Shown here in pieces: positions 1-8,542 of a stretch of DNA of 64,000 bases. The notes under the pieces are model-generated. The model was not told the DNA's origin, did no database searches, and saw only the letters and a program-made list of their open reading frames with translations. The position numbers were made by a program, and so were the translations under genes. Positions within the stretch are counted from its first letter, which is position 1. Every line of letters starts with the position of its first letter. The stretch spans positions 7,615,584 to 7,679,583 of the forward strand of contig NC_009142.1 in assembly GCF_000062885.1 (NCBI RefSeq). The letters are read 5' to 3'. This DNA is from Saccharopolyspora erythraea NRRL 2338 (lineage in GTDB: Bacteria; Actinomycetota; Actinomycetes; Mycobacteriales; Pseudonocardiaceae).

Positions 1-19
1 GACGCACGCACCTACGAGG

Positions 20-43
20 CGCCCCCGCCATCCGGCGGGGGCG
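20..43 (+). terminator. Hairpin terminator of a gene left of the window
   Basis: A perfect 10-bp GC stem (20-29 with 34-43) with a 4-base loop is followed on the plus strand by a T-rich run (tccttcgtt). It probably ends a plus-strand gene lying before the window. Confidence 0.6.
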
Positions 44-178
44 TCCTTCGTTCGGGCACCCCAACGACGCGGAACGATCCGGTGAAGTCCGGCGGACACA
101 TCGGGCGAGCTGCACCATGGGCGCACCGGGGAGCGGCTACGGTCGGTCGCATTCCCGAGCCGACAGGCAGGAGCACCC

Positions 179-811
179 GTGAGCACGCGCGCCAAGCTCC
201 ACGAGTACCGCACGTTCCTCTCACGCGCCCTGCACCGGCCCGGGGTGGTCGGCGCGGTGCTGCCGACCTCGCACCACGTCGCGGCCGCGGTCGCGACCGT
301 GGTGCCCACCACCGGCGCGCCGGTCGTGGTCGAGCTCGGTCCCGGCACCGGCGCCCTCAGCGGCGAGATCAGGGCCCGGCTGCCCGAGCGCGGGCGGCAC
401 CTGGCGGTGGAGATCGACCCCGCGATGGTGCGCTACCTGCGCCAGGCGAAGCCGTGGCTGGAGGTCGTCGAGGGCGACGCGGCGAGGCTGCGGGAGCTGC
501 TGAGCGCCGTGGGCGTCTCGAAGGCCGACGCCGTCATCAGCAGCATCCCCTGGACCCTGCTGCCCCCGGCGAAGCAGCGGGAACTCCTGTCCGAAGCCGC
601 CGCGGCGCTCAACCCCGACGGCGTGTTCACCACGGTCACCTACCTGACGACGCTGTGGCGAGCAGCGACCCGCGAGTTCGTCGGAGCCCTGCACGAGACG
701 TTCGACGAGGTGATGCCGCGCAGCGCGGTGTGGCGCAACGTGCCGCCCAGCCGCGTCTACGTGTGCCGCCGGCCTCGGATCGAGCCGGACGCGGGGGGCG
801 AACCCGCGTGA
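179..811 (+). CDS. SAM-dependent methyltransferase, phospholipid N-methyltransferase (PmtA)-like
   Basis: A 210-residue soluble class I methyltransferase. The SAM-binding glycine loop is VELGPGTGAL (residues 51-60), followed by an acidic VEIDP motif for the ribose. The segment before it, RPGVVGAVLPTSHHVA, is typical of the PmtA/rRNA-dimethyltransferase-like family that methylates phosphatidylethanolamine or unknown small substrates. The substrate cannot be read from the sequence. The GTG start is preceded by AGGCAGGAG at 165-173 with good spacing. No membrane segment or signal peptide is visible. It stands alone, converging on map, and shows no operon partner in the window. Confidence 0.8.
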   Translation: MSTRAKLHEYRTFLSRALHRPGVVGAVLPTSHHVAAAVATVVPTTGAPVVVELGPGTGALSGEIRARLPERGRHLAVEIDPAMVRYLRQAKPWLEVVEGDAARLRELLSAVGVSKADAVISSIPWTLLPPAKQRELLSEAAAALNPDGVFTTVTYLTTLWRAATREFVGALHETFDEVMPRSAVWRNVPPSRVYVCRRPRIEPDAGGEPA

Positions 812-954
812 GGAGCGATCACGAGCGCCCCCGAAGGGCCTGAAGCTTGCGATGACCCAGCAGCCCCGAGAACCACAGCAGTCTCACCAGTCCCGGAAGA
901 CGCCAACAGACCCGTGCGTCCAGCAGCACGGAAGCCTCAGCCCCCGGGCGGTGA

Positions 955-1746
955 TCAGTCTTCGGGCTGGGTGAGCACCCAGGGACCGTCCTCGGTGATG
1001 GCGACGGTGTGCTCCCAGTGCGACGCCCGCGAGCCGTCGGTGGTCACGACGGTCCACTCGTCGTCGAGCTCCACCGTGTCGGCCGAGCCCAGCGTCAGCA
1101 TCGGCTCCACCGCGATGGCCATCCCGACCTTCAGCTTCGGGCCCCTGCCCGGCTTGCCGAGGTTCGGCAGGAACGGGGCCATGTGCATCTCGCTGCCGAT
1201 GCCGTGGCCGCCGTACTCCTCGATGATCCCGTAGTCGATGCCGTCGGCCGCCGCCGAAGCCCGCGCCGAGCTTTCCACCGCGTGCGAGATGTCGCTGAGC
1301 CGGTTGCCCGCCCGCACCTGCTCGATCCCGGCCCACATCGACTCGCGGGTCGCGTCGGAGAGCTTCTGGTCGCGCTCGCTGATCGGGCCGACGCCGATGG
1401 TCACCGCGGAGTCGCCGTGCCAGCCGTCCAGGATCGCCCCGCAGTCGACCGAGAGCAGGTCGCCCTCGGCCAGCACCTCGTGGCGCGACGGGATGCCGTG
1501 GACGACCCGCTCGTTCAGCGACGCGCAGATCGACGCCGGGAAACCCTGGTAGCCCTTGAAGGAAGGCACCGCTCCCGCGTCCCTGATGACCTGTTCGGCG
1601 ACCGCGTCCAGCTCACCGGTGCTCACGCCGGGCTGCGCCTTCGCGGTCACCGCCGCCAGCGCGCGGGCGACGACCAGACCCGCCGCACGCATCGCCTGGA
1701 TCTCGCCGGTGGACTTGAGCTCGATGCCCTTCCCTCTCCGCAACAC
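955..1746 (-). CDS. map: Methionine aminopeptidase type I
   Basis: Removes the initiator methionine from new proteins using two metal ions in the pita-bread fold. The five expected ligands are visible in order: Asp in SVDCG, Asp in WHGDSAV, His in [10 protein letters not shown], Glu in AVEPML and Glu near the C terminus in HWEHTV. At 263 residues it is a normal type I enzyme without the long SH3-binding N-terminal extension some actinobacterial paralogues carry. The GTG start follows GGAGGGG with 6-nt spacing, and this ribosome site directly adjoins the adk stop codon, so map is co-transcribed and probably coupled with adk. This is the standard secY-adk-map order. Confidence 0.97.
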   Translation of the reverse strand: MLRRGKGIELKSTGEIQAMRAAGLVVARALAAVTAKAQPGVSTGELDAVAEQVIRDAGAVPSFKGYQGFPASICASLNERVVHGIPSRHEVLAEGDLLSVDCGAILDGWHGDSAVTIGVGPISERDQKLSDATRESMWAGIEQVRAGNRLSDISHAVESSARASAAADGIDYGIIEEYGGHGIGSEMHMAPFLPNLGKPGRGPKLKVGMAIAVEPMLTLGSADTVELDDEWTVVTTDGSRASHWEHTVAITEDGPWVLTQPED

Positions 1747-1762
1747 GCGAGTCCCCTCCGGC

Positions 1763-2317
1763 TCAGGCCGGCGTGCGCAGCGCCTTGAGCGCGCGCTCGG
1801 TGATGTCCTCGACCGAGCCGACGGCGTCGATCCGGATCAGCTTGTCCCGGTAGTAGTTCAGCAGCGGAGCGGTCTCCGAGCCGTAGACCTGCAGCCTGCG
1901 CCGGATGACGTCCTCGGTGTCGTCGGCCCGGCCGCGCCCGAGCAGGCGCTTGACCAACTCCTCCTCCGGCACGTCGAACTCCAGCACCGCGGTCAGCTCG
2001 GTGCCCTTCTCGGCGAGGGAGCGCGCCAGCACGTCGGCCTGCGCGGTGTTGCGGGGGAAACCGTCCAGCAGGAAACCCTCGGCGGCGTCGGGCTCGGCCA
2101 GCCGCTCCAGCACCATCTCGTTGGTGATCTCGTCCGGAACCAGCTCACCCGCGTCGAGGTAGCGCTTGGCCTCTTCTCCCAGCGGGGTGTTGTTGCCGAT
2201 GTGGTACCGGAACAGGTCGCCGCTGGAGATGTGCGGCACCGAGAGCTGCTCGCTGAGCACGGCCGCTTGGGTGCCCTTGCCCGCACCGGGCGGGCCCACG
2301 AGAACCAATCGCACCAA
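1763..2317 (-). CDS. adk: Adenylate kinase, short LID form
   Basis: Interconverts AMP plus ATP with two ADP. The P-loop is [10 protein letters not shown] near the N terminus, followed by the AMP-binding stretch SSGDLFR and the LDGFPR motif. At 184 residues it is the short form: the LID region ([15 protein letters not shown]) lacks the zinc-binding insert found in Bacillus-type enzymes, as in other actinobacteria. It lies 217 bp downstream of secY and 16 bp upstream of map. The secY-adk gap contains a small GC hairpin (2466-2472 with 2477-2483) and a repeated gggacctccg motif, so some transcript processing or an internal promoter is possible. Confidence 0.97.
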   Translation of the reverse strand: MVRLVLVGPPGAGKGTQAAVLSEQLSVPHISSGDLFRYHIGNNTPLGEEAKRYLDAGELVPDEITNEMVLERLAEPDAAEGFLLDGFPRNTAQADVLARSLAEKGTELTAVLEFDVPEEELVKRLLGRGRADDTEDVIRRRLQVYGSETAPLLNYYRDKLIRIDAVGSVEDITERALKALRTPA

Positions 2318-2534
2318 GGGTCTGCCTCCGAATCAATCTGGTGGCCTCGCGCCACCTTCGCCGAGCGCTGGCGGTATCCGTCACAGGGCGTTCGCCGGCC
2401 GCGCGACCGGCATCACGATCCAGCTCACCTTACGCAAGGAAGCCGGGCGGCCGAACGGGACCTCCGTCCCGGGTCTCCGGGACCTCCGCCGGAGGACTCG
2501 CCGGGCCGGGGCCGATCCGCACCGACCGTCCAGT

Positions 2535-3848
2535 CTAGCGGAGGAAGCCCTCGTAGCTGCGCTGCGTGAGCTGGCTCTCGATCTGCTTCACGGTGTCCAG
2601 GCCGACGTTGACCATGATCAGCACCGCGGTGCCGCCGAACGGGAAGTTCTGGTTCTGGCCCTGACCACCGGTGATGCCGAGGAAGAAGTTCGGCAGGATC
2701 GCGATGATGCCCAGGTAGAGCGAGCCCGGCAGCGTGATCCGGGAGAGCACGAAGTTGAGGTACTCGGCGGTGGGCCGCCCCGGCCGGATGCCGGGGATGA
2801 ACCCGCCGAACTTCTTCATCTCGTCCGCCCGCTCCTCGGGGTTGAACGTGATCGAGACGTAGAAGTAGGCGAAGAAGACGATCATCGCCATGTACAGCAG
2901 GATGTGCACCCAGCTCGCCGGGTCGACGATGTAGGTCTGGATGAACTGCGCCCACCAGGTGTTCTGGTTGCCGGCCAGCTGGCCCAGCAGCTGCGGCAGG
3001 TACAGCAGCGAGGAACCGAAGATCACCGGGATGACACCGGCCTGGTTGACCTTCAGCGGCAGGTAGGTCGAGGTCCCGCCGTACATCCGGCGGCCGATCA
3101 TGCGCTTGGCGTACTGCACCGGGATGCGGCGCTGGGCCTGCTCGATGAAGACCACGGTCGCGATGATCGCGACGGCGAAGGCGCAGACGACCGAGAAGAC
3201 CAGCCCGCCGTGCGAGTTGAGGATGTTGCCGCCCTCGGCCGGGACGCGGGCCGCGATCGAGGTGAAGATCAGCAGCGACATGCCGTTGCCGATGCCGCGC
3301 TCGGTGATCAGCTCGCCCATCCACATCAGCAGGGCCGCGCCTGCGGTCATCACGATGACGATGACGATCAGGTTGAGCACCGAGTCGTCCGGGATCACCG
3401 GGACCGAGCAGCCCTGGAACAGCTGGCCGCGGACGGCGAGCGCCACGACACCGGTGGCCTGCAGGACCGCGAGCGCGATCGCCAGGTACCGGGTGTACTG
3501 CGTCAGCTTCGCCTGGCCGGACTGGCCTTCCTTCTTGAGCTGCTCGAAGCGCGGGATCACCACCTGCAGGAGCTGGATGATGATGCTCGCGGTGATGTAG
3601 GGCATGATGCCCAGCGAGAGCACCGACAGCTGCAGGAGCGCACCACCGCTGAAGAGGTTCAGCAGGGAGTAGACGCTCTGGCTGCCGCTGCCCTGGAGCT
3701 GGACGATGCACTGCTGGATGTTCGGGTACGACACCCCGGGGGAGGGGATCGTGGCGCCGAGCCGGTACAGCACGACCATGCCCAGTGTGAACAGGATCTT
3801 TCGCCGCAGGTCCGGCGTCGCCAGAGCCGAGCGGAAGGCGCCGAGCAC
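2535..3848 (-). CDS. secY: Preprotein translocase channel subunit SecY
   Basis: The ten-helix channel of the Sec translocon in the cytoplasmic membrane. The 437-residue protein shows multiple hydrophobic segments, the plug-domain region after helix 1 (TIPSPGVSYPN), the conserved TERGIGNGMSLLIF in the middle and the cytosolic C5-loop FIPGIRPGRPT contacting ribosome and SecA. Normally secY follows rplO directly in the spc operon. Here about 3 kb carrying three secreted-protein genes and two non-coding gaps separates them, and a terminator-like hairpin follows rplO, so secY-adk-map must have its own promoter. Confidence 0.98.
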   Translation of the reverse strand: MLGAFRSALATPDLRRKILFTLGMVVLYRLGATIPSPGVSYPNIQQCIVQLQGSGSQSVYSLLNLFSGGALLQLSVLSLGIMPYITASIIIQLLQVVIPRFEQLKKEGQSGQAKLTQYTRYLAIALAVLQATGVVALAVRGQLFQGCSVPVIPDDSVLNLIVIVIVMTAGAALLMWMGELITERGIGNGMSLLIFTSIAARVPAEGGNILNSHGGLVFSVVCAFAVAIIATVVFIEQAQRRIPVQYAKRMIGRRMYGGTSTYLPLKVNQAGVIPVIFGSSLLYLPQLLGQLAGNQNTWWAQFIQTYIVDPASWVHILLYMAMIVFFAYFYVSITFNPEERADEMKKFGGFIPGIRPGRPTAEYLNFVLSRITLPGSLYLGIIAILPNFFLGITGGQGQNQNFPFGGTAVLIMVNVGLDTVKQIESQLTQRSYEGFLR

Positions 3849-3965
3849 GCGAACCTCCTGTACGCGAGCCGGTCGGGACCGGCCAGGGACGATGGCCGGC
3901 TTCCAGCAGCCGGCACGGCGGGAAACTCACACGCAGCGACGCGTCGGACGCGGCGCTACGGCGCG

Positions 3966-3971
3966 ACTCTA
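3966..3971 (-). promoter_or_regulatory. Candidate -10 element for secY-adk-map
   Basis: TAGAGT on the minus strand fits the actinobacterial TANNNT -10 consensus and lies about 120 bp before the secY start. No convincing -35 is seen at 16-18 bp. It is proposed because secY is cut off from rplO and needs a promoter. Confidence 0.35.
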
Positions 3972-4260
3972 GCAGGCCGCGCGGTGGACACAGGCAGCGA
4001 CCGAGGGCTCACCACTGATCATCGATTCGCCCTCAGCGAAATGCGCTGCGGCGAAACCGCACGACCGCACCGGTTGCCATTTTTCACATGCGGCGCTTGT
4101 GTTTCCGCTGGATCGGGCGTCGCCCTCGCCCGGTAGCGGAGCGCATGCGAAGCCCTCGGTGCCGACCACGGACGGTCGCTATCGCGCCGTGGCGACCCGC
4201 GTCGAGCGCACCGCCGGCAACGGCGTTCAGCACACCATCGGGCTACGGGTCGATCCCTGC

Positions 4261-4433
4261 CGCACGGCACCGCACGCGGCCGACCCGGCGGCATCTCCAC
4301 GCGAGGCCGACCCCGGCGGCATGTCTTCGCACGCGGCCGGCCCCCGGCAGCATTTCCACGCGAGACCGACCCGGCGGCACGGCTCCAAGCGAGATCGCCC
4401 CCAACCGCACGGCTCCGCGCGAGACCGGCCGGG
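4261..4433. repeat. Imperfect tandem repeat, about six units of 27-31 bp
   Basis: Units begin near 4261, 4289, 4317, 4348, 4375 and 4405. Each follows the pattern CGGCA(C/T)-(n)TCC-(A/G)CGCGAG-(A/G)CCGACCCGG with drift. The block lies just past the stop codon of the secreted-protein gene at 4469. Degenerate units suggest an old expansion. There is no CRISPR-like spacer diversity. Confidence 0.65.
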
Positions 4434-4468
4434 GGCCACCGGCCTCGCGCGGAGCACCGCACGAGCGC

Positions 4469-5065
4469 TCAGCCGCAGTTGGCCTCGCGCTCCTCGTCGG
4501 TCATCGGCTGCGTCGACTGCGTGACGGTGCCGCCCTGCTCGTCGGCCGGTCCGGTCGCGTCCATGTCGACGTACCAGATGTAGTGGTCGTGGAACTTGTC
4601 CTGGAAGTGCAGCTCGTAGGTGCCCTTGACCTTCTGCATCATCGCGCCGTGGTACACGCGGCCGACCTCGCCCGGCTTGACCTCGATGAAGGTCGTCTGG
4701 CCCTCGGTGTGCTCTTCGCGCCACTCGTGGCCGTAGGTGGCCTTGAAGGTCACCTTGAAGACCTCGCCGAAGCTGGTGGCCATCGACAGGCCGAGGCTGT
4801 TGCTCTCGGCGGTCGTGTCCGACCACGACACCGACATCGTCTGCGGCAGGTCGGTGCAGTTGAACACCGGGTTCCCGACCTGCTCCGAGGTGTTCTGGAA
4901 GTACTCGGGCTCACCCTTCGGGTGGAAGACGCAGCTGTCGGTGCCGTTGTCGCACTTCTCCAGCAGCTCGCGGGCCGTCGGCCCGTCGTCGGCCTGGGCG
5001 GGCGGGACGAGCAGCAGCCCGATCGCCACCGCCGACCCGAGCGCGGTCGTGACACCGTGTCTCAT
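4469..5065 (-). CDS. Secreted protein of unknown family, paralogue of the gene at 5123
   Basis: A 198-residue exported protein. A Sec signal peptide covers about residues 1-25 and ends near PAQADD. The mature protein has four cysteines (EKCDNGTDSC, FNCTD, ANCG), consistent with two disulfides. Its middle is rich in alternating Ser/Thr and hydrophobic residues (SVSWSDTTAESNSLGLSM, then THTEGQTTF-type strands), a pattern seen in aerolysin-like beta-pore proteins; that resemblance is inference only. It is clearly homologous along its whole length to the next gene upstream, so this is a tandem duplication. GAGGGAG lies 8 nt before the ATG. The 57-nt gap to its neighbour suggests one transcript. 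Confidence 0.85.
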   Translation of the reverse strand: MRHGVTTALGSAVAIGLLLVPPAQADDGPTARELLEKCDNGTDSCVFHPKGEPEYFQNTSEQVGNPVFNCTDLPQTMSVSWSDTTAESNSLGLSMATSFGEVFKVTFKATYGHEWREEHTEGQTTFIEVKPGEVGRVYHGAMMQKVKGTYELHFQDKFHDHYIWYVDMDATGPADEQGGTVTQSTQPMTDEEREANCG

Positions 5066-5122
5066 CGCGGGACTCCCTCTCCCGGCGGCCCGCAGGCGCG
5101 CCGAACGCGGTTCGCGCGGCCG

Positions 5123-5746
5123 CTACGGGCAGTTGGCCTGCTCTTCCTCGCTCATGTCGCGGGTGTGCTGGCTGACCGCCGAGGACGAGTCCGGCGCCGG
5201 GCCGGTCACCTCCAGGTCGACGTACCAGATGTAGTGGTCGTGGAACTTGTCCGGGAAGTGCAGCTCGTAAGTGCCCTTGACCTTCTGCATCTGCGGCGCC
5301 CGCTGCACCCAGCCGACCTGGTTCGGGTTGGTGTCGACGAAGGTCGTCTGCGCCTCCGTGTGCGACTCCTCCCACTTGTGCTCGAAGGTCTGCTCGTAGG
5401 AGACCGCGAAGACCTTGCCGAAACCGGCCTCGGTCGTCATGGAGAGCCCGACGCTGTTGCTCTGCGAGGTCGTGTCGGACCAGTTCACCGACGACCGCTG
5501 CTGGCTGGAGGTGCAGTTGTAGACCGGGTCGCCGACCTGGTGGGCCTCACCGGTGAAGTACTCCGGCTCGCCCTTCGGGTGGAAGACGCAGCTGTCGGTG
5601 CCGTTGTCGCACTTCTCCAGCAGCTCGCGGACCGTCGGGCCGTCCTCGGCGACGCCCGCCTGCGCGGCTGTTGCGGGCAACGGGAACACCAGCGCACCGG
5701 TCGCGACCGCCGATGCGAGCAGGGCCAGGGAAACTCGTGCGCGCAT
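5123..5746 (-). CDS. Secreted protein of unknown family, paralogue of the gene at 4469
   Basis: A 207-residue exported protein with a signal peptide (MRARVSLALLASAVATGALV, cleavage near AAQAG). The blocks RELLEKCDNGTDSCVFHPKG, NWSDTTSQSNSVGLSM and MQKVKGTYELHF are shared with the neighbouring paralogue, as are all four cysteines. The serine-rich amphipathic middle region could form long beta hairpins of an aerolysin-type fold, but no characterised relative is recognised. A strong GGAGG lies 7 nt before the ATG, and only 13 nt separate it from the stop of the crystallin/I36-like gene, so it is almost certainly in that operon. Confidence 0.87.
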   Translation of the reverse strand: MRARVSLALLASAVATGALVFPLPATAAQAGVAEDGPTVRELLEKCDNGTDSCVFHPKGEPEYFTGEAHQVGDPVYNCTSSQQRSSVNWSDTTSQSNSVGLSMTTEAGFGKVFAVSYEQTFEHKWEESHTEAQTTFVDTNPNQVGWVQRAPQMQKVKGTYELHFPDKFHDHYIWYVDLEVTGPAPDSSSAVSQHTRDMSEEEQANCP

Positions 5747-5759
5747 GCGCGGACCTCCT

Positions 5760-6341
5760 TCAGCTCAGGCCGATCGACTGGGTGCGGTCGTCCATCAGGT
5801 CGCCGACGTGCGGGGTGTTCTCGTCGAACGGCCCGTCGCGGTCGCCGCCCAGACCCGGCTCCGGGTAGAGCCAGATCCAGCAGTTGCCCCACGGCTGCAC
5901 CGAGGAGACCCGGTTCTTCCAGTCGTCGGGCAGGTCGAGCTGGTAGTTGACGACACCGTCCTTCTTGCACAGCGACTCGCCGTAGACGGTGAAGCTGGCG
6001 CCGCCGTAGTCGCGGTTGTCGAACAGCGTGGCCTGGATGACCTCGCCCGACCTGGCGCGGGCCGCCGTCACCGCCTGGTCCTGGGAGGCGAAGCAGTGCC
6101 GCTCCGCGGTGCGCAGGTCGTAGGAGCAGTGCTGCCCGGGTGCGGCCTGCGCGGAGCCCGCCTGGCCGGTTGCCGACGGCGCGGCCGCGGTTCCCGCGGA
6201 GCCGGGCTGCCCCGCCTCTGCCGCGCTGCCAGCGGCCGCCCCGCCTGTCGGCGCGGCGACACCCGTGGCCGTGCCGGAGATCGTCGCGGCCAGCACGGCC
6301 GCTGCCGCCAGGGCGGCGCGCCCTGTTCGTCGATGTCGCAT
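5760..6341 (-). CDS. Secreted beta/gamma-crystallin-like or peptidase inhibitor I36-like protein
   Basis: The start at 6341 is chosen because MRHRRTGRAALAAAAVLAA is a classic signal peptide and GAGGGAG lies 8 nt upstream; the frame stays open further but without coding character. The 193-residue product has an Ala/Gly-rich stretch after the signal, then a C-terminal domain of about 120 residues. The motifs ATLFDNRDYGGASFTVYG and WKNRVSSVQPW match the Greek-key pattern of beta/gamma-crystallins and the I36 (SMI-type metalloprotease inhibitor) family. Four cysteines probably form disulfides. It heads a three-gene secreted cassette, and a CebR-type operator lies 88 bp upstream. Confidence 0.85.
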   Translation of the reverse strand: MRHRRTGRAALAAAAVLAATISGTATGVAAPTGGAAAGSAAEAGQPGSAGTAAAPSATGQAGSAQAAPGQHCSYDLRTAERHCFASQDQAVTAARARSGEVIQATLFDNRDYGGASFTVYGESLCKKDGVVNYQLDLPDDWKNRVSSVQPWGNCWIWLYPEPGLGGDRDGPFDENTPHVGDLMDDRTQSIGLS

Positions 6342-6429
6342 GTCCGTGGCTCCCTCGTCAGCTGACGCCGTCCTGTGACGGGCGGCACGATCAACGTACG
6401 AAGCGCGGACCGCCCGGAACACCGACGAA

Positions 6430-6443
6430 TGGGAGCGCTCCCA
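6430..6443. promoter_or_regulatory. CebR/CelR-type operator palindrome
   Basis: TGGGAGCGCTCCCA is a perfect 14-bp palindrome identical to the published site of the LacI-family cello-oligosaccharide repressors CelR (Thermobifida) and CebR (Streptomyces). It lies 88 bp before the start of the secreted crystallin-like gene. A TACGTT -10-like element sits between operator and start codon on the minus strand. Confidence 0.75.
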
Positions 6444-6799
6444 AACTGAATGCGGAGGTGTCCCCTGGCACCTTCGACCGAGGCCCCGCAGCGGAAGCCG
6501 CTGCGCCGAACAGCGGCTGGCGACCACGGCGAAGAGCGCTGACCCGCGCCGCCAACGGACGCGCCCACCACCGCCGAAAGGCTGTGCTCCACCGACCCGA
6601 AAGGCTTACCGACAAGAGACCCGAAAAGCGCTCTGCGACGAGCGGCTCGATCCGCGGCGAAAGATTCAAGAAGCGCACTCGGTTGTGATCGGAGGTTCGA
6701 GAAGCACTCCGTCACGGGAGATGCGATAAGCGCACCCCGCGCGGCCGCCTCCCGGCACCCGATTCCATCGGCAGACGCGACACCGTCCCCGGAAACGAC

Positions 6800-6833
6800 G
6801 AGGGCCGGCCGACCCGGAGGTCGACCGGCCCTC
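6800..6833 (-). terminator. Terminator after rplO
   Basis: A 15-bp stem with one mismatch (6800-6814 with 6819-6833) and a 4-base loop lies 17 bp past the rplO stop. It ends the ribosomal protein operon and separates it from secY. Confidence 0.75.
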
Positions 6834-6849
6834 ACCGGCTATGGCGCTG

Positions 6850-7299
6850 TCAGCGGTCCAGCTTGGTGACCGAACCACCGGCGGCGGTGATCTTCTCCTG
6901 GGCGCTGCCGGTGAACGCGTGCGCGGTCACCTCCAGCTTGACGCCCTCGAGGTCCCCGTCGCCGAGGATCTTGACCAGCTCGCCCTTGTTGGCGAGGCCG
7001 GCGGAGATCAGCTCGTCGATGCCGACGGTGCCACCCTGCGGGAACGCGGCGGCGAGCTTGCCGACGTTCACGCCGTGGAACTCGGTGCGGAAGCGGTTCT
7101 TGAAACCGCGCAGCTTCGGCAACCGCATGTGGATCGGCATCTGCCCACCCTCGAAACGAGGGGAGACGTTCTTGCGGGCCTTGGTGCCCTTGGTACCGCG
7201 ACCGGCGGTCTTGCCCTTGGAGCCCTCACCGCGACCGACACGGATCTTGTCGCGCTTGGAGCCAGGGGCCGGACGCAGGTCGTGAATCTTGATGACCAT
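6850..7299 (-). CDS. rplO: 50S ribosomal protein L15
   Basis: A 149-residue late-assembly protein of the large subunit. The basic, glycine-rich N-terminal tail ([17 protein letters not shown]) threads into 23S rRNA, and the C-terminal globular domain ends with the family signature [19 protein letters not shown]. It lies 2 nt after rpmD and is the last gene of this ribosomal unit, being followed by a hairpin terminator rather than by secY. Confidence 0.98.
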   Translation of the reverse strand: MVIKIHDLRPAPGSKRDKIRVGRGEGSKGKTAGRGTKGTKARKNVSPRFEGGQMPIHMRLPKLRGFKNRFRTEFHGVNVGKLAAAFPQGGTVGIDELISAGLANKGELVKILGDGDLEGVKLEVTAHAFTGSAQEKITAAGGSVTKLDR

Positions 7300-7301
7300 G
7301 C

Positions 7302-7490
7302 TCAGTCGACCTCCTCGACCGTCACCAGGTGGTGAACGACGTTGACCAGGCCACGCACGTCAGGGGTGTCCGGACGGACGACCGACTGGCGGATCTTGCG
7401 CAGGCCCAGGGTCCGCATCGAGTCCTTCTGGTTCTGCTTGGCGCCGACCAGACCCTTGTGCTGCGTGATCTTCAGCTGTCCCATCGTCAC
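7302..7490 (-). CDS. rpmD: 50S ribosomal protein L30
   Basis: A 62-residue small-subdomain protein of the 50S subunit with the L30 core [20 protein letters not shown] and GLRKIRQSV. The ATG at 7490 overlaps the rpsE stop as ATGA, arguing for this start; a second ATG two codons later is the alternative. It is bacterial-type in length and sits in the conserved rpsE-rpmD-rplO order. Confidence 0.97.
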   Translation of the reverse strand: MTMGQLKITQHKGLVGAKQNQKDSMRTLGLRKIRQSVVRPDTPDVRGLVNVVHHLVTVEEVD

Positions 7491-8098
7491 GCCCCCTGCC
7501 CGGCCCGGGCCCGCAGCATGAACGCCGGTGCGACGTCCTCCAGCGGCAGGCCACGACGCGCCGCGACCTCCTCGGGACGCTGAAGCTGCTTCAGCGCCGC
7601 GACGGTCGCGTGCACGATGTTGATCGGGTTGTCACTGCCCAGCGACTTGCTCAGCACGTCGTGCACACCCGCGCACTCCAGCACCGCGCGCACCGGGCCA
7701 CCGGCGATGACACCGGTACCGGCGCTGGCCGGACGCAGCAGCACGACGCCCGCGGCGTCCTCGCCCTGCACCGGGTGGGTGATCGTGCCGCCGAGCCGGG
7801 GAACGCGGAAGAAGTTCTTCTTCGCTTCCTCGACACCCTTGGCGATCGCCGCCGGAACTTCCTTGGCCTTGCCGTAGCCGACACCGACCATGCCGTCGCC
7901 GTCGCCGACGACGACCAGAGCGGTGAAGCTGAAGCGCCGACCGCCCTTGACGACCTTCGCGACCCGGTTGATGGTCACGACTCGCTCGAACTGCGGGGTC
8001 TTCTCTTGGGCCGCCCCGCCACGGCCACCGTCGCGGCGGTCCCGGCGGTCCTTGCCGCCGGACTCCGAACCGCCGTCACGCCGAGTGCGTCCAGGCAT
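7487..8098 (-). CDS. rpsE: 30S ribosomal protein S5
   Basis: Acts in decoding fidelity and mRNA helicase activity of the small subunit. The 203-residue protein has a charged, disordered N-terminal extension of about 35 residues ([19 protein letters not shown]) common in actinobacteria. The double-stranded-RNA-binding-like domain follows ([19 protein letters not shown], then [18 protein letters not shown]), with the C-terminal domain around [16 protein letters not shown]. It lies 33 nt after rplR and overlaps rpmD by four bases. Confidence 0.98.
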   Translation of the reverse strand: MPGRTRRDGGSESGGKDRRDRRDGGRGGAAQEKTPQFERVVTINRVAKVVKGGRRFSFTALVVVGDGDGMVGVGYGKAKEVPAAIAKGVEEAKKNFFRVPRLGGTITHPVQGEDAAGVVLLRPASAGTGVIAGGPVRAVLECAGVHDVLSKSLGSDNPINIVHATVAALKQLQRPEEVAARRGLPLEDVAPAFMLRARAGQGA

Positions 8099-8131
8099 CA
8101 GGCGTCCCTTCCGTTCGCTGTCTTACGCATC

Positions 8132-8542
8132 TCAGAACTCCAGACCGCCGTCACGAGCGGCGTCGGCCAGCGCGGCCACCCGACCGTGGTAGGCGTTGCC
8201 GCCCCGGTCGAAGACGACCGCGGCGATGCCGGCCTCCTTGGCACGGGCGGCGACCAGCTCGCCGACCTTGGCGGCCTTGGCCTTCTTGTCGCCGTCGAAC
8301 GAACGCAGGTCGGCTTCCAGCGTGGAGGCCGAGGCCAGCGTGTGGCCGGCGACGTCGTCGATGACCTGCGCGACGATGTGCCGCGTGGACCGGGTGACGA
8401 CCAGCCGCGGGCGGGCCGGGGTGCCGCTGACCTTCTTGCGGAGGCGGAAGTGGCGGTTGGCCCGGGCGGTCCGACGCACGCCCGAGATGCCCTTGCCCAC
8501 TGGCTTGCGCTTGGTAGCTGTGGTGGTCTCGCTCATGGTCAC
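8132..8542 (-). CDS. rplR: 50S ribosomal protein L18
   Basis: A 136-residue protein that binds 5S rRNA and anchors it to the 50S central protuberance. Visible blocks are the basic [20 protein letters not shown] and the C-terminal [22 protein letters not shown] typical of the family. The N-terminal part is rich in Lys/Arg ([21 protein letters not shown] is slightly longer than usual). It overlaps the rplF stop by four bases, so its translation is probably coupled. Confidence 0.97.
   Translation of the reverse strand: MTMSETTTATKRKPVGKGISGVRRTARANRHFRLRKKVSGTPARPRLVVTRSTRHIVAQVIDDVAGHTLASASTLEADLRSFDGDKKAKAAKVGELVAARAKEAGIAAVVFDRGGNAYHGRVAALADAARDGGLEF

Larger units (their letters stand above)
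3849..4468 (-). other. Intergenic region between a secreted-protein gene and secY
   Basis: No convincing gene on either strand. The secY-proximal part holds a candidate -10 element. The distal part holds an imperfect tandem repeat block (4261-4433). The open frames crossing it are arginine/proline-rich and look like GC-driven artefacts. Confidence 0.6.
6342..6849. other. Intergenic region carrying the operator and rplO terminator
   Basis: This 508-bp stretch holds the CebR-type palindrome (6430-6443) near the secreted cassette and the rplO terminator (6800-6833). Between them the open frames are arginine-rich without ribosome sites, and I see no gene. Confidence 0.6.

Noticed and set aside
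6391-6688. Open frames of about 95 to 180 codons between the secreted cassette and rplO
   Set aside because: No ribosome site, arginine/serine-rich composition, and overlap with an operator palindrome.
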